A stretch of DNA of 64,000 nucleotides from Phenylobacterium sp. J426. Its GTDB lineage: Bacteria > Pseudomonadota > Alphaproteobacteria > Caulobacterales > Caulobacteraceae. This document shows positions 1 through 8,337 of the stretch, one piece after another. Location of the stretch: the NCBI RefSeq assembly GCF_024699945.1, contig NZ_JAJOMY010000001.1, positions 868,001 to 932,000 of the forward strand, read 5' to 3'. Position 1 is the stretch's first letter. Each line of letters begins with the position of its first letter. The notes under the pieces are model-generated. The model searched no databases. It had not been told where the DNA came from and saw nothing but the letters and a program-made list of their open reading frames with translations. Both the position numbers and the translations under genes were made by a program.

Positions 1-1367
1 GTCGAGCTCGGCGGCCACCCAGGGAATCTGGTGGCGCCGGAGCATTTCGCCGACGAGCCGGCCGACCCGGCCATACCCGACCACGAGGACCTGGGGCGGC
101 GGTCGGCCTTCGGCGTCGGGATCGCCGCCGACCTCGGGCGGGAGTTCGGCCGGCGTCAGCTTCCGTCCGCCGAGCCTGAGACTGAGCATTGCGAGCAACG
201 GAATGCAGAACATGGACACCGTGGCGGCGACCAGCGTGGTCTGACCGACGAGCGGATCGACGAGGCCGTCAGCCATGGCCTGACCCAGAATGACGAACGC
301 GAACTCGCCAGCGCCCGCCAGCAGCAGCGCCGCTTCCAGCGCCGGGCGCGTCTTCAGCCCGAAGACGCGGGCTAGGCCGAACACCACGGCGATGTTGAAC
401 ACGATCATCGCGGCCGCCGCGCCAAGGATGACCTGCGGCCGCTCGACCAGGAGCGGAACGTTCAGCTGCAGGCCGACCGAGATGAAGAACAGCCCCAGCA
501 AGAGCCCCTTGAAGGGCTCGACCCTTGTCTCGACCTCGTGACGGAATTCGGTCTCGGCGAGCAACAGGCCGGCGATGAAGGCGCCCAGGGCCATGGACAG
601 GCCGGTGAGCGCGCTGACCAGGCCGGCCCCGATCACCACCAGCAGGCAGGCGGCGAGGAACAGCTCCTCGCTCTTGGCCTTGGCCACCGAGCGCAGCATC
701 GGCCGCAGCAGCAGGCGCCCGAGGATCAGCAGCACGCCGACGCCGAGGACCGAGGGCGCCATGGAGAAGAGCAGTCGCTGACCCAGCGCCTCATGGCTGC
801 CGTCGCCACGCCCCAGCAGGGTTATGGTGACGAGCAGCGGCGCCACGGCCAGGTCCTGGAACAGCAGCACCGAGAAGGTGGCCCGACCCGCCTGGGCGTG
901 CTGGCGCTTCTGTTCGGCCAGGGTCGGCATGACGATCGCGGTCGACGAGAGCGCCAGGGCGGCGCCGATGGCGATGGACGCCACCAGCGGCTGGCCCGTT
1001 AGCAGGGCGGCGGCGGCGAAGGCGACGAGACAGACGCCCACCTGCAGCGCCCCCAGCCCGAAGACCAGCCGCCGCATGGCCCGCAGCCGTTCCCAGGACA
1101 GCTCAAGGCCGATCATGAACAGGAGGAACACGACGCCCAGTTCGGCGAGCTGGGCGAGTTCGCCCGGGTTGTCGATGGTGATCACCGACAGCCATTCGAA
1201 ATCGCGCGCGAGGGGGCCAGGCCGTAGGGGCCAAGCACCACCCCGGCCAGCAGGAAGCCCAGGATCGGACTGATCCGCCATCGACGGAACAGCGGGACGA
1301 CGACCCCGGCGGTCGCCAGGAAGAGGACCACGTCCTTATAGGCGCCGGCTTCGACGTGGCCTTCCAT
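1..1367 (-). CDS. Kef/YbaL-type monovalent cation:proton antiporter (CPA2), truncated by window edge, frameshifted
   Basis: An inner-membrane K+/H+ or Na+/H+ exchanger of the CPA2 family. It starts at ATG 1367 with GGAGAG upstream. Hydrophobic helices begin at about residue 10 and run through the usual antiporter core. Near the window edge the frame enters a Rossmann RCK/TrkA-N segment (motif VVGYGRVGRLVGEML), so the gene continues beyond position 1. The reading frame breaks at the G run 1212-1216: adding one base turns an early stop into the family sequence GPYGLAPLARDFEWLS. I treat this as a base-call error. Substrate ion cannot be told from sequence. A second family member lies at 25382-27240. 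Confidence 0.85.
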
Positions 1368-1523
1368 TCGCTCTCCAGGTTGGAACGCCGCGCACTATGG
1401 CGCCCGCGAAGCGCTTGCGGAATCCCACTTGGGGTCTAAAGGCTGCGGCCGTGAATTCGCCGTCCGTTCAAGCCAGGGCGCAGACGCTGCGTCTTGCCGG
1501 CCGGCGTGGTGCGGAGACGTGAC

Positions 1524-1997
1524 GTGGACCTGCTGAAGCTGACTGTCATCGCGGCGCTGGCCGCCCCGGCCGTCGCGCTGGCCGCGCCCAAGGCAAGCGA
1601 CGCCTGGAGCCGGCCGGCGGCGGCGGGAACGACCGGCGCGGGCTTCATGACACTGAGCAATCCCGACAAGGCGCCCGACGCCCTCACCAGCGTCGAGGCC
1701 CCGTGGGCCGGCCGGGTGGAGATCCACCGCTCGATGATGAGCGGCGGCATGAGCAGCATGCAGAAGCAGCCGCGGGTGGCGCTGGCCCCGGGCGGCAAGG
1801 TGCTGTTCGCGCCGGGCGGATATCACCTGATGTTCCTGGAGCTCAAGCAGCCGCTGAAGATCGGAGACCGGCTGCCCGCAACGCTTGTGTTCGCGAGCGG
1901 CGCGCGCGTTAAGACGGAATTCGAGGTGCGCATCACGCCGCCGGGCGCTCCATCGACCGCCAAGCCGGGCGCGACGCCGGATCACGCACACCACTGA
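1524..1997 (+). CDS. Periplasmic copper chaperone PCu(A)C (DUF461)
   Basis: A periplasmic Cu(I) carrier of the PCu(A)C family, which in other bacteria delivers copper to the CuA centre of cytochrome oxidase. The GTG at 1524 is chosen because GGAGA sits 6 bases upstream; an upstream in-frame start at 1494 lacks this and would spoil the signal peptide. Residues 1-20 form a signal peptide ending near ALAAPKA. The copper motif is visible as H-R-S-M-M-x3-M-x2-M followed about 20 residues later by HLMFLEL. The C-terminus is His-rich (DHAHH), a possible extra metal site. The product is 157 aa. No oxidase genes are nearby. Confidence 0.88.
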   Translation: MDLLKLTVIAALAAPAVALAAPKASDAWSRPAAAGTTGAGFMTLSNPDKAPDALTSVEAPWAGRVEIHRSMMSGGMSSMQKQPRVALAPGGKVLFAPGGYHLMFLELKQPLKIGDRLPATLVFASGARVKTEFEVRITPPGAPSTAKPGATPDHAHH

Positions 1998-2081
1998 TAT
2001 CTAACGAAAATGTAACGGGCGGAACCATGGCGGCCGGGAGCATGGTCGCCGCCAACCGCCTCGCCCGAGAGTAGACACCCG

Positions 2082-4151
2082 ATGAGATCCGTATGGCTCG
2101 CCGCCGCTGCGGCCGCCGCCCTGCTGACTGCGCCGCTTGGCGCCCATGCCGCCGGCGCCGCCGACGCCACCGCCGAAGCCCCCAAGGATCTTTCGAAGGC
2201 GCCGCGCATGGGCGCCTGGGGCTTCGACCTGGCCGGCCGCGACACGGCGGTGAGCCCCGGCCACAGCTTCTTCGAGCACGCCAACGGCAGCTACATGAAG
2301 CGGCTGGAGATCCCGGGCGACCGGTCGAGCTATGGCGCCTTCAACGCGCTGGCCGAGCTGTCGCAGGAGCGGCTGCGGGTGCTGGCCGAGCGGGCGGCGA
2401 GCCACCCCGACGCCGGCGGGCCGGAGGGCCAGGTGGGCACGCTCTACAAGAGCTTCATGGACGAGGCGCGGGTGAACGCCCTGGGCGCCACGCCGCTGGC
2501 CGCCAACCTCGCCAGGGTGCGGGCGGCGAAGACGCGTTCCGACGTGGCCCGGCTGATGGGCGAAACGTCCAAAGGCTTCGGCCAGAGCGTGTTCTCGGTG
2601 CAGGTCTATGACGACGCCAAGGACCCGCTTAAGTACGCCGTCTATCTGGGACAGGCGGGCCTGGGCATGCCCGACCGCGACTACTATCTGGTCGAGCGGT
2701 TCGCCCCGCAGAAGGCGGCCTACGAGGCCTATGTAGCCAGGATCCTGACGCTGGCCGGCTGGCCGGACGCGGCGGGCCACGCCAAGGCGATCCTGGCCAT
2801 GGAGACCGAGATCGCCGAGGCCTCCTGGACCCGGGCCGAGCGCCGCGACGACGACAAGACCTACAATCCCTACGAGGTCGCCCAGCTGCCCGGCTTCGCG
2901 CCGGGCTTCGACTGGAACGCCTTCCTGGCCGGGGCCGACCTTTCCAAGGTCAAGCGAGTGATCGCCAGCGAGAACACCGCCTTCCCGAAGATCGCGGCGA
3001 TCTATGCCAGGACGCCGGTGGAGACGCTGAAGGCCTGGCTCGCCTTCACCACGGCGGACCAGGCGGCGCCGTATCTGTCGGACGACTTCGTGCAGGCCCG
3101 GTTCGACTTCCGCTCGAAGACGCTGTCGGGGACGCCGGCGCAGCAGCCCCGCTGGAAGCGCGGCGTGAACCTGGTGGACGGCGCGATCGGCGAGGCGCTG
3201 GGCAAGCTCTATGTCGACGCCTATTTCCCGGCCGAGTCGAAGGCCAAGATGGAAGCCCTGGTCGCCGACCTGAAGACCGCCATGGGCCAGCGCATCGACC
3301 GGCTGGAGTGGATGAGCCCGGCCACCAAGGCCCGCGCCCACGAGAAGCTCGGCAAGTTCCGGGTGAAGATCGGCTACCCGGACGTCTGGCGTGACTATTC
3401 GGGCCTGGAGCTGAAGGCGGACGACCTCTACGGCAACCTGGAGCGCAGCTCGGCCTTCGAGTGGGCGCGGACGGTGGGCCGGCTGGACAAGCCGGTGGAC
3501 CGCGACGAGTGGGAGATGACCCCGCCCACGATCAACGCCTACTACTCCTCGACCAAGAACGAGATCGTCTTCCCGGCCGCCATCCTGCAGCCGCCGTTCT
3601 TCGATCCCGAGGGCGATCCGGCCATCAACTACGGCGGCATCGGCGGGGTGATCGGCCACGAGATCACCCACGGCTTCGACGACCAGGGCCGCAAGTCGGA
3701 CGGCGACGGCCGCCTCGCCGACTGGTGGACCGCCGAGGACGCGGCGAAGTTCAAGGTGCAGGCCGACCGCCTCGGCAGGCAGTACGAGGCGACCGAGATC
3801 CTGCCCGGCGCGCGCATCAACGGCGAGCTGACCATGGGCGAGAACATCGCCGACCTGGGCGGCCTCCTGCTGGCCCTGGACGCCTACAGGATCTCGCTGA
3901 AGGGCCAGCCGGCGCCGGCGCTGGATGGCCTCACCGGGGAGCAGCGGGTGTTCCTGGGCTGGGCGCAGGTCTGGCGGGCCAAGTACCGCGACGACTTCAT
4001 GAAGCAGATCCTGGTGTCGGATCCCCACGCGCCGCCGCAGGCTCGCGTCGACGGGCCGGTGAAGAACATCGACGCCTTCTACCGGGCGTTCGGCGTCAAG
4101 CCTGGCGATCCCATGTACGTGCCGCCGGAGCAGCGCGTGCGGATATGGTGA
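2082..4151 (+). CDS. pepO: M13 family zinc metallopeptidase (PepO/neprilysin-like)
   Basis: An exported zinc endopeptidase of 689 aa. Residues 1-24 are a signal peptide ending at GAHAAGA. An M13 N-terminal domain spans about 60-430 and the catalytic domain about 490-686. The zinc motif HEITH is at residues 526-530 in the context VIGHEITHGFDD, the third ligand Glu587 is in ENIADLGG, and the M13 substrate-binding NAYYS motif precedes them. These features are diagnostic of the neprilysin family; bacterial members cleave short oligopeptides. It stands alone between the copper chaperone and the his genes, with its own terminator just downstream. Confidence 0.95.
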   Translation: MRSVWLAAAAAAALLTAPLGAHAAGAADATAEAPKDLSKAPRMGAWGFDLAGRDTAVSPGHSFFEHANGSYMKRLEIPGDRSSYGAFNALAELSQERLRVLAERAASHPDAGGPEGQVGTLYKSFMDEARVNALGATPLAANLARVRAAKTRSDVARLMGETSKGFGQSVFSVQVYDDAKDPLKYAVYLGQAGLGMPDRDYYLVERFAPQKAAYEAYVARILTLAGWPDAAGHAKAILAMETEIAEASWTRAERRDDDKTYNPYEVAQLPGFAPGFDWNAFLAGADLSKVKRVIASENTAFPKIAAIYARTPVETLKAWLAFTTADQAAPYLSDDFVQARFDFRSKTLSGTPAQQPRWKRGVNLVDGAIGEALGKLYVDAYFPAESKAKMEALVADLKTAMGQRIDRLEWMSPATKARAHEKLGKFRVKIGYPDVWRDYSGLELKADDLYGNLERSSAFEWARTVGRLDKPVDRDEWEMTPPTINAYYSSTKNEIVFPAAILQPPFFDPEGDPAINYGGIGGVIGHEITHGFDDQGRKSDGDGRLADWWTAEDAAKFKVQADRLGRQYEATEILPGARINGELTMGENIADLGGLLLALDAYRISLKGQPAPALDGLTGEQRVFLGWAQVWRAKYRDDFMKQILVSDPHAPPQARVDGPVKNIDAFYRAFGVKPGDPMYVPPEQRVRIW

Positions 4152-4170
4152 CGCTTCAGAAATAAGGCGG

Positions 4171-4200
4171 GAGGCGGGGCCCGGCTCCGCCTCTCTTTTT
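4171..4200 (+). terminator. Rho-independent terminator after pepO
   Basis: GAGGCGG (4171-4177) and CCGCCTC (4187-4193) form a 7-bp stem with a 9-base loop, followed directly by TCTTTTT. It sits 20 bases after the pepO stop. Confidence 0.8.
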
Positions 4201-4217
4201 GACTCTTCCGTCAAAAA
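4196..4217. repeat. 22-bp palindromic repeat, copy 1
   Basis: The segment is TTTTTGAC-TCTTCC-GTCAAAAA, an 8-bp perfect inverted repeat with a 6-base spacer. It overlaps the T-tract of the pepO terminator. A near-identical copy lies at 4458-4478 inside the 3' end of hisG. Function unknown. Confidence 0.6.
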
Positions 4218-4238
4218 CAACCAGAAGCCGAAAAGATT

Positions 4239-4271
4239 CGGCCCGCCGAGGGGGATAATCTCGGCGGGCCG
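4239..4271. terminator. Bidirectional hairpin between pepO and hisG
   Basis: CGGCCCGCCGAG (4239-4250) pairs perfectly with CTCGGCGGGCCG (4260-4271) across a 9-base loop. On the minus strand, AAGATT-type T/A sequence follows, so it is a likely terminator for hisG; the T-tract on the plus strand is weak. The rest of the 4152-4447 gap shows no gene. Confidence 0.6.
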
Positions 4272-4447
4272 TCTTGAGCAGTCGCTCTGATTGAGCGGGC
4301 GTTTCCTCCCCGAAACGCCGGAGACCTTGGGACTAGCGCCTTCATGTCTCTCGCCTGATGACAGAACGGCAATTTTCAGCCCGAGTCAACGGCTCCGGTC
4401 CGGGTTCAGAGCACTCCAGGATCAGAAATTCGCGATTGCGCGGAATT

Positions 4448-5425
4448 TTACACCGTCTTTTTGACTGTTCCGTCAAAAGTTCGCACCCTGAGGGTGTCGA
4501 AGGCGGGGCAGCGCACGTCGAAGACGAACTCCGGCCGGGCCGCGGTCACGGGACCCAGGCCTGCGGCGGTCAGGGCCTGAGCCGCATCGGCGATTCCCGA
4601 CACCGCGACCAGGAGTCCGTTGGGGCGGCGGGATGCGCCCTTGGCCACGAGCGCGTCGACGACGGCGGCCTCCGCGGCGTCGCCCCGGGTGGGCCAGATC
4701 AACGTCGCCGAATTCAGCGCGGCGGCGCGGGCCTCCACGAGCCGCAGCAGGCGTTCGGCCGCGGCGAGCGCGGTTTCGCTCCAGGCCGCGCGCAGCGAGG
4801 CGGCGAGCTGGGCCTGGCTCTTCAGGATCACGCCGTCGGCCAGCACCTTCAGGCCGTTGGCGGCCAGCGTCGCCCCCGTGGTGGTGATGTCGACGACCAG
4901 TTCGGCCGAGCCCGCGGCCGGGGCGCCCTCGGTGGCGCCGCCCGATCTGACGATCCGGTAGTCGACGACGCCGTGGCGGGCGAAGAAGGCCCGTGTCTGG
5001 GCGAGGTACTTGGTGGCGACCCGCATTCGCCGGCCGGTGCGCGAGAGATACTCGTGAGCCACCTCCTCGAGGTCGGCCATGGTCTCGACGTCGAGCCAGC
5101 TCTTGGGCGCGGCCACCACCAGGTCGGCCCGGCCGAAGCCCAGCGCGCGGAGCAGCAAAAGCCGGCCCTCGAAGTCTTCGCCGCGTTCGCGCAGCAGGTC
5201 CTCGCCGGTGATCCCCAAGTGGACCTCGCCGGCGTCGAGGGCTTCGGCGATGTCGCCCGCCGACAGCAGGCGCACCTGGGCGCCTTCGAGGCCCTTCAGC
5301 GCGGCCATGTAGCCGCGCGATCCGCCGGAGACGGACAGCGACAGGCCGCTATCGGCGAGCCAGGCGTCGACCTGTTCCTTGAGGCGTCCCTTCGACGGGA
5401 CGGCGATGATCAGTTCGCGGCTCAT
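4448..5425 (-). CDS. hisG: ATP phosphoribosyltransferase catalytic subunit
   Basis: First enzyme of histidine biosynthesis: ATP + PRPP to phosphoribosyl-ATP, acting in the cytoplasm. The product is 325 aa, starting MSRELIIAVPSKGRLKE. The phosphate-binding region is seen in ELVVDITTTGATLAANGL and the family N-terminal PSKGRL is clear. It is paired with hisZ, as expected for a HisG that needs a HisZ regulatory partner. The ATG at 5425 overlaps the hisZ stop in ATGA, giving translational coupling; an upstream in-frame codon (5443) is less likely. Last gene of the hisS-hisZ-hisG unit. Its final codons contain copy 2 of a 22-bp palindromic repeat. Confidence 0.95.
   Translation of the reverse strand: MSRELIIAVPSKGRLKEQVDAWLADSGLSLSVSGGSRGYMAALKGLEGAQVRLLSAGDIAEALDAGEVHLGITGEDLLRERGEDFEGRLLLLRALGFGRADLVVAAPKSWLDVETMADLEEVAHEYLSRTGRRMRVATKYLAQTRAFFARHGVVDYRIVRSGGATEGAPAAGSAELVVDITTTGATLAANGLKVLADGVILKSQAQLAASLRAAWSETALAAAERLLRLVEARAAALNSATLIWPTRGDAAEAAVVDALVAKGASRRPNGLLVAVSGIADAAQALTAAGLGPVTAARPEFVFDVRCPAFDTLRVRTFDGTVKKTV
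4458..4478. repeat. 22-bp palindromic repeat, copy 2 (within hisG 3' end)
   Basis: TTTTTGAC-TGTTCC-GTCAAAA matches copy 1 (4196-4217) except for one internal base and the last A. On the coding strand of hisG it encodes the C-terminal residues around DGTVKK. Confidence 0.6.
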
Positions 5426-6561
5426 GCTTCGCCCCCGTTCCACGCACGCCAGGGCCGGACCATGCAGCCCACCGCGCGGCCTTCGCCGCCGCCCAGGCGG
5501 GCCAGAAGGCCGTCATAGCGACCGCCGACGGCGACCGGGCGATCGGCTCCGAGGGCGTCGGAGACCACCTCGAAGGTCAGGCCGTCGTAATAGTCGAAGG
5601 CGTGGCCCAGCGCGGGGGCGAAGGACATGCGGTGCGGGTCGGCGACCTTGGCCAGGGCCTCCAGGCGCCGGGCCCAGCGCGCCAGGGCCGCCTTGAGCGC
5701 CTTGTCCCTGCGGCCGGCGAGTTCGCCGACGCGGGCGAGCGCGGCGTCGGGGCTGTCGTCGATGGCCATGAAGGCTCGGATGGCGGCGGCCTGCTCCTCC
5801 GTGAGCGCGGGCGCGCTCGCGGCCTCGGCCTTGCGGACCAGGCGGGCGGCGATCTCGGCCGGACCGCGGCCGCCGACCGGCTCAACGCCGGCCAGCATCC
5901 AGACCTCTTCCAAGAGGGCGGCGGCCTGAGCTTCGTCCAGCCCCGAGAGAATCCCCGCCAGCGTGCCGCCTTGCGCGGAGGTCGCTTCGCCGACGCGGGC
6001 GAGTTCGGCCTGCAGCAGGCGCGGACGGCCGGCCACACGCTTCAACCTGGCGGCCAGCGCGTCGGCCAGCGACAGGCTCTCGATGAAGGGGCCGAACAGG
6101 CCGACGTCGCCAAGGCGCAGCGTCAGGTCCGCGCGGCCGCCCGCGAGCGCCGAGCGCCAGGCGAGGCCGGCGATCTCGGCGTCGGCGGCTTCGGTCGCGC
6201 CGACCGCCGAAGGGTCCTTGGGCGCGAACAGCTCCAGGCCCACCTGCAGGAATTCCTCGGGCCGTTCGGCGCCGGCCGAGGCCCGGAAGGCGGCCCCCTC
6301 GTAGGCGTACCGCCCCTCGCCGGCCCCACTCTCGATGTGCTGGCGGGCGATGGCGACGGTGAAGTCGGGACGCAGGCAGGCCTCGGCGCCGCCCTCGGCC
6401 TGCACCACGAACAGGCGGGCGCGCATGGCTTCGCCGGCCAGGTCCAGCAGCAGGTTGAGCGGCTGCAGCAGGGGCGCGTCGGCGCGCATGGCGCCGGCGG
6501 TCTCCAACGGCTGGCGGATGGCGGCGAGCGCCGCCTCCGGAACGGGCGGCTCGACGCGCAT
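5422..6561 (-). CDS. hisZ: ATP phosphoribosyltransferase regulatory subunit HisZ
   Basis: A histidyl-tRNA-synthetase-like paralogue that lacks aminoacylation activity and forms the regulatory half of HisG-HisZ. Product 379 aa beginning MRVEPPVPEAALAAIRQP. The class II synthetase-like core is visible with a motif-2-like CLRPDFTVAIARQHI and a degenerate histidine-A region (HAFDYYDGLTFEVVS), ending in a motif-3-like VAVGGRYDGLLARLGG. The ATG at 6561 shares a base with the hisS stop (TGATG), so longer upstream starts inside hisS are rejected. It lies between hisS and hisG in one minus-strand operon. Confidence 0.92.
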   Translation of the reverse strand: MRVEPPVPEAALAAIRQPLETAGAMRADAPLLQPLNLLLDLAGEAMRARLFVVQAEGGAEACLRPDFTVAIARQHIESGAGEGRYAYEGAAFRASAGAERPEEFLQVGLELFAPKDPSAVGATEAADAEIAGLAWRSALAGGRADLTLRLGDVGLFGPFIESLSLADALAARLKRVAGRPRLLQAELARVGEATSAQGGTLAGILSGLDEAQAAALLEEVWMLAGVEPVGGRGPAEIAARLVRKAEAASAPALTEEQAAAIRAFMAIDDSPDAALARVGELAGRRDKALKAALARWARRLEALAKVADPHRMSFAPALGHAFDYYDGLTFEVVSDALGADRPVAVGGRYDGLLARLGGGEGRAVGCMVRPWRAWNGGEA

Positions 6562-8081
6562 CAGCCGGCGTCCAGGATGCGGCGCAGGGCCGACGCCATC
6601 TCGGCGCGGGCGAGGGTCTGCTGGCCCGGACGCTGCTCGCGCCACTCGGCGTTGTCGGTGACCTTGCTGGCCAGCTCTCGGCCGAGGTCGAGGTCCTTGA
6701 TGGTGACCGTGCCGGCGGCGAGCTCGTCCTCGCCGACGATGACGGCGGCCGGCGCGCGCCGGCGGTCGGCGTACTTCATCTGCGCCTTCATGCCGGACTG
6801 GCCGAGGTAGACTTCGGCGGGGATGCCGACGGCGCGGATTTCCGCGGCGAGCGCGAAGTAGTCGGCCATGCGGGCCTGGTCGAAGGCGATGACCACCACT
6901 GGCCCGCGAACCGCCGACGCCGCGTCGCGGCCGGCGGCGCGCAGGGCGGCGGCGAGCCGCGAGACGCCGAAGGAGAAGCCGGTCGCCGGCGTCCGCTCGC
7001 CGGTGAAGCGGGCCACGAGGTCGTCGTAGCGGCCACCGCCGCCGATGGAGCCGAAGGTGACCTTCTGGCCCTTTTCGTCCGTGGTCTGGAGCAGCAGCTC
7101 GGCCTCGAAGACCGCGCCGGTGTAGTACTCGAGGCCACGGACCACCGAGGGGTCGACGATCGCGCGGTCGGCGGCCACGCCCAGCGCCGTCAGCGCGGCG
7201 TCGATGGCGGCGAGTTCGGCCAGGCCTTCGTCGCCCTCGGCGGAGCCGCCGACCACGTCGGCCAGCTTGGCGATGGTCTCAGCGCGGCCGCCGACGCCGG
7301 CGGCGGTAAAGGCCAGGACACGCTCGGCGGCGGCCGCGTTCAGGCCCGCGCCCTTGGTGAAGGCCCCGGACTCGTCGAGGCGTCCCTCGCCCAGCAGCAG
7401 GCGGACGCCGTCGGGTCCGAGGCGATCCAGCTTGTCGACGGCGCGCAGCACGCCGAGCTTCTGGGCGTCTTCCGTCACGCCGGCCGCCGCCATCAGGCCG
7501 TTGAGCAGCTTGCGGTTGTTGATCTTGATGAGCGCCGACCCGGCCGGCAGGCCGGCGGCCTCCAGGCCCTGCACCGCCATGGCGATGATCTCGGCGTCGG
7601 CCTCGGGGCGGGCCGAGCCCACCGTGTCGGCGTCGCACTGGACGAACTCGCGGAAGCGGCCGGGGCCCGGCTTCTCGTTGCGCCACACCGGGCCGTAGGC
7701 GTAGCGGCGGAAGGGCTTGGGTAGGGTCTCCCAGTTCTGGGCGGCGAAGCGGGCGAGCGGCGCGGTCAGGTCGTAGCGCAGCGCCATCCACTGCTCGTCG
7801 TCGTCCTGCAGCGCGAAGACGCCTTCGTTCGGGCGGTCGGCGTCGGGCAGGAACTTGCCCAGCGCATCGGCATATTCGAAGGCGCCAGTCTCCAGCGGCT
7901 CGAAGCCCCACTGCTCGTAGACGCCCGAGACGGCGGCCAGGATGCGGCGCTCGGCGACCACGTCGCGGGCGCGGCGGTCGACGAACCCACGCGGGGCGCG
8001 GGCTTCGGGGCGTTGGGAGGCGTCGGTCATGGCAGCGCGCTTAGCGGCTGCCGCGTCGAGGCTCAAGGAAGGATCGGTCAT
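6561..8081 (-). CDS. hisS: Histidine--tRNA ligase
   Basis: Charges tRNA-His in the cytoplasm. Product 506 aa. Class II motif 2 appears as YGPVWRNEKPGPGRFREF, the histidine-A loop as RGLEYYTGAVFEAEL and motif 3 as GFSFGVSRLAAAL; the C-terminal anticodon-binding domain starts near residue 410. The first ATG (8081) has a GAGAG element; a second ATG at 8030 lacks one, but the first about 17 residues are non-conserved, so the shorter form remains possible. First structural gene of hisS-hisZ-hisG. It is preceded by a His-rich leader peptide and an attenuator hairpin, which links its expression to tRNA-His charging. Confidence 0.95.
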   Translation of the reverse strand: MTDPSLSLDAAAAKRAAMTDASQRPEARAPRGFVDRRARDVVAERRILAAVSGVYEQWGFEPLETGAFEYADALGKFLPDADRPNEGVFALQDDDEQWMALRYDLTAPLARFAAQNWETLPKPFRRYAYGPVWRNEKPGPGRFREFVQCDADTVGSARPEADAEIIAMAVQGLEAAGLPAGSALIKINNRKLLNGLMAAAGVTEDAQKLGVLRAVDKLDRLGPDGVRLLLGEGRLDESGAFTKGAGLNAAAAERVLAFTAAGVGGRAETIAKLADVVGGSAEGDEGLAELAAIDAALTALGVAADRAIVDPSVVRGLEYYTGAVFEAELLLQTTDEKGQKVTFGSIGGGGRYDDLVARFTGERTPATGFSFGVSRLAAALRAAGRDAASAVRGPVVVIAFDQARMADYFALAAEIRAVGIPAEVYLGQSGMKAQMKYADRRRAPAAVIVGEDELAAGTVTIKDLDLGRELASKVTDNAEWREQRPGQQTLARAEMASALRRILDAG

Positions 8082-8128
8082 CGTCGTCTCTCGGAGAAAT
8101 CTGAGGGACGGACGGCGCTTGTCAGGAA

Positions 8129-8156
8129 GAAGCCCCGTCCGCTGTGGCGGGGCTTC
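8129..8156 (-). terminator. Putative his attenuator hairpin
   Basis: GAAGCCCCG (8129-8137) pairs perfectly with CGGGGCTTC (8148-8156); on the minus strand the hairpin is followed by TTCCTGAC, a weak T-tract. It lies 13 bases after the leader-peptide stop and about 50 bases before hisS. The leader's 3' part (GTTCGGACGG on the minus strand) can pair with CCGTCC..GAA just upstream of the hairpin's first arm, giving a plausible antiterminator. This alternative pairing is my inference. Confidence 0.75.
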
Positions 8157-8169
8157 GGGGACGGTGCGT

Positions 8170-8247
8170 CTAGGCCACGCAGCCGCCGTCCGAACCCGCC
8201 GGGGTCGGATGGTGGTGATGGCCGTGGTGGTGCGCGGACCGCGTCAT
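8170..8247 (-). CDS. hisL: his operon leader peptide (attenuation)
   Basis: A 25-codon reading frame starting at ATG 8247 and ending TAG 8170-8172. Codons 6-13 read His-His-His-Gly-His-His-His-His: seven His codons in eight. It sits between pgi and hisS and is followed after 13 bases by a strong GC hairpin. This is the classic layout of an amino-acid attenuator: ribosome stalling at His codons when charged tRNA-His is scarce would favour an antiterminator and allow transcription of hisS-hisZ-hisG. No clear Shine-Dalgarno precedes it; a -10-like CTATAC lies only 11 bases upstream, so it may be read from a near-leaderless transcript. Confidence 0.88.
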   Translation of the reverse strand: MTRSAHHHGHHHHPTPAGSDGGCVA

Positions 8248-8337
8248 GACGGGGCGGCGTATAGCGGAGGCGGCGGCGAAAGGGAAGGAAGCGCCTAACC
8301 TCCCGCCGTCGCTGCTGCGAGGGGCGGAGGTAGGGAC
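8248..8337 (-). promoter_or_regulatory. Likely promoter region of the his leader
   Basis: This 90-base gap separates the pgi stop from the leader ATG. On the minus strand it contains GCTATACG (CTATAC at 8264-8259), resembling a Caulobacter-type -10. No good -35 is visible, so the assignment rests on position. If correct, transcription would start within a few bases of the leader ATG. Confidence 0.35.

Noticed and set aside
4196..4217. FNR/FixK-type site (TTGAC-N6-GTCAA)
   Set aside because: FNR/FixK sites are TTGAT-N4-ATCAA; the half-site spacing here is too wide, so it is reported only as a repeat.
2001..4220. A 739-codon frame opposite pepO
   Set aside because: Antisense shadow of a full M13 peptidase.
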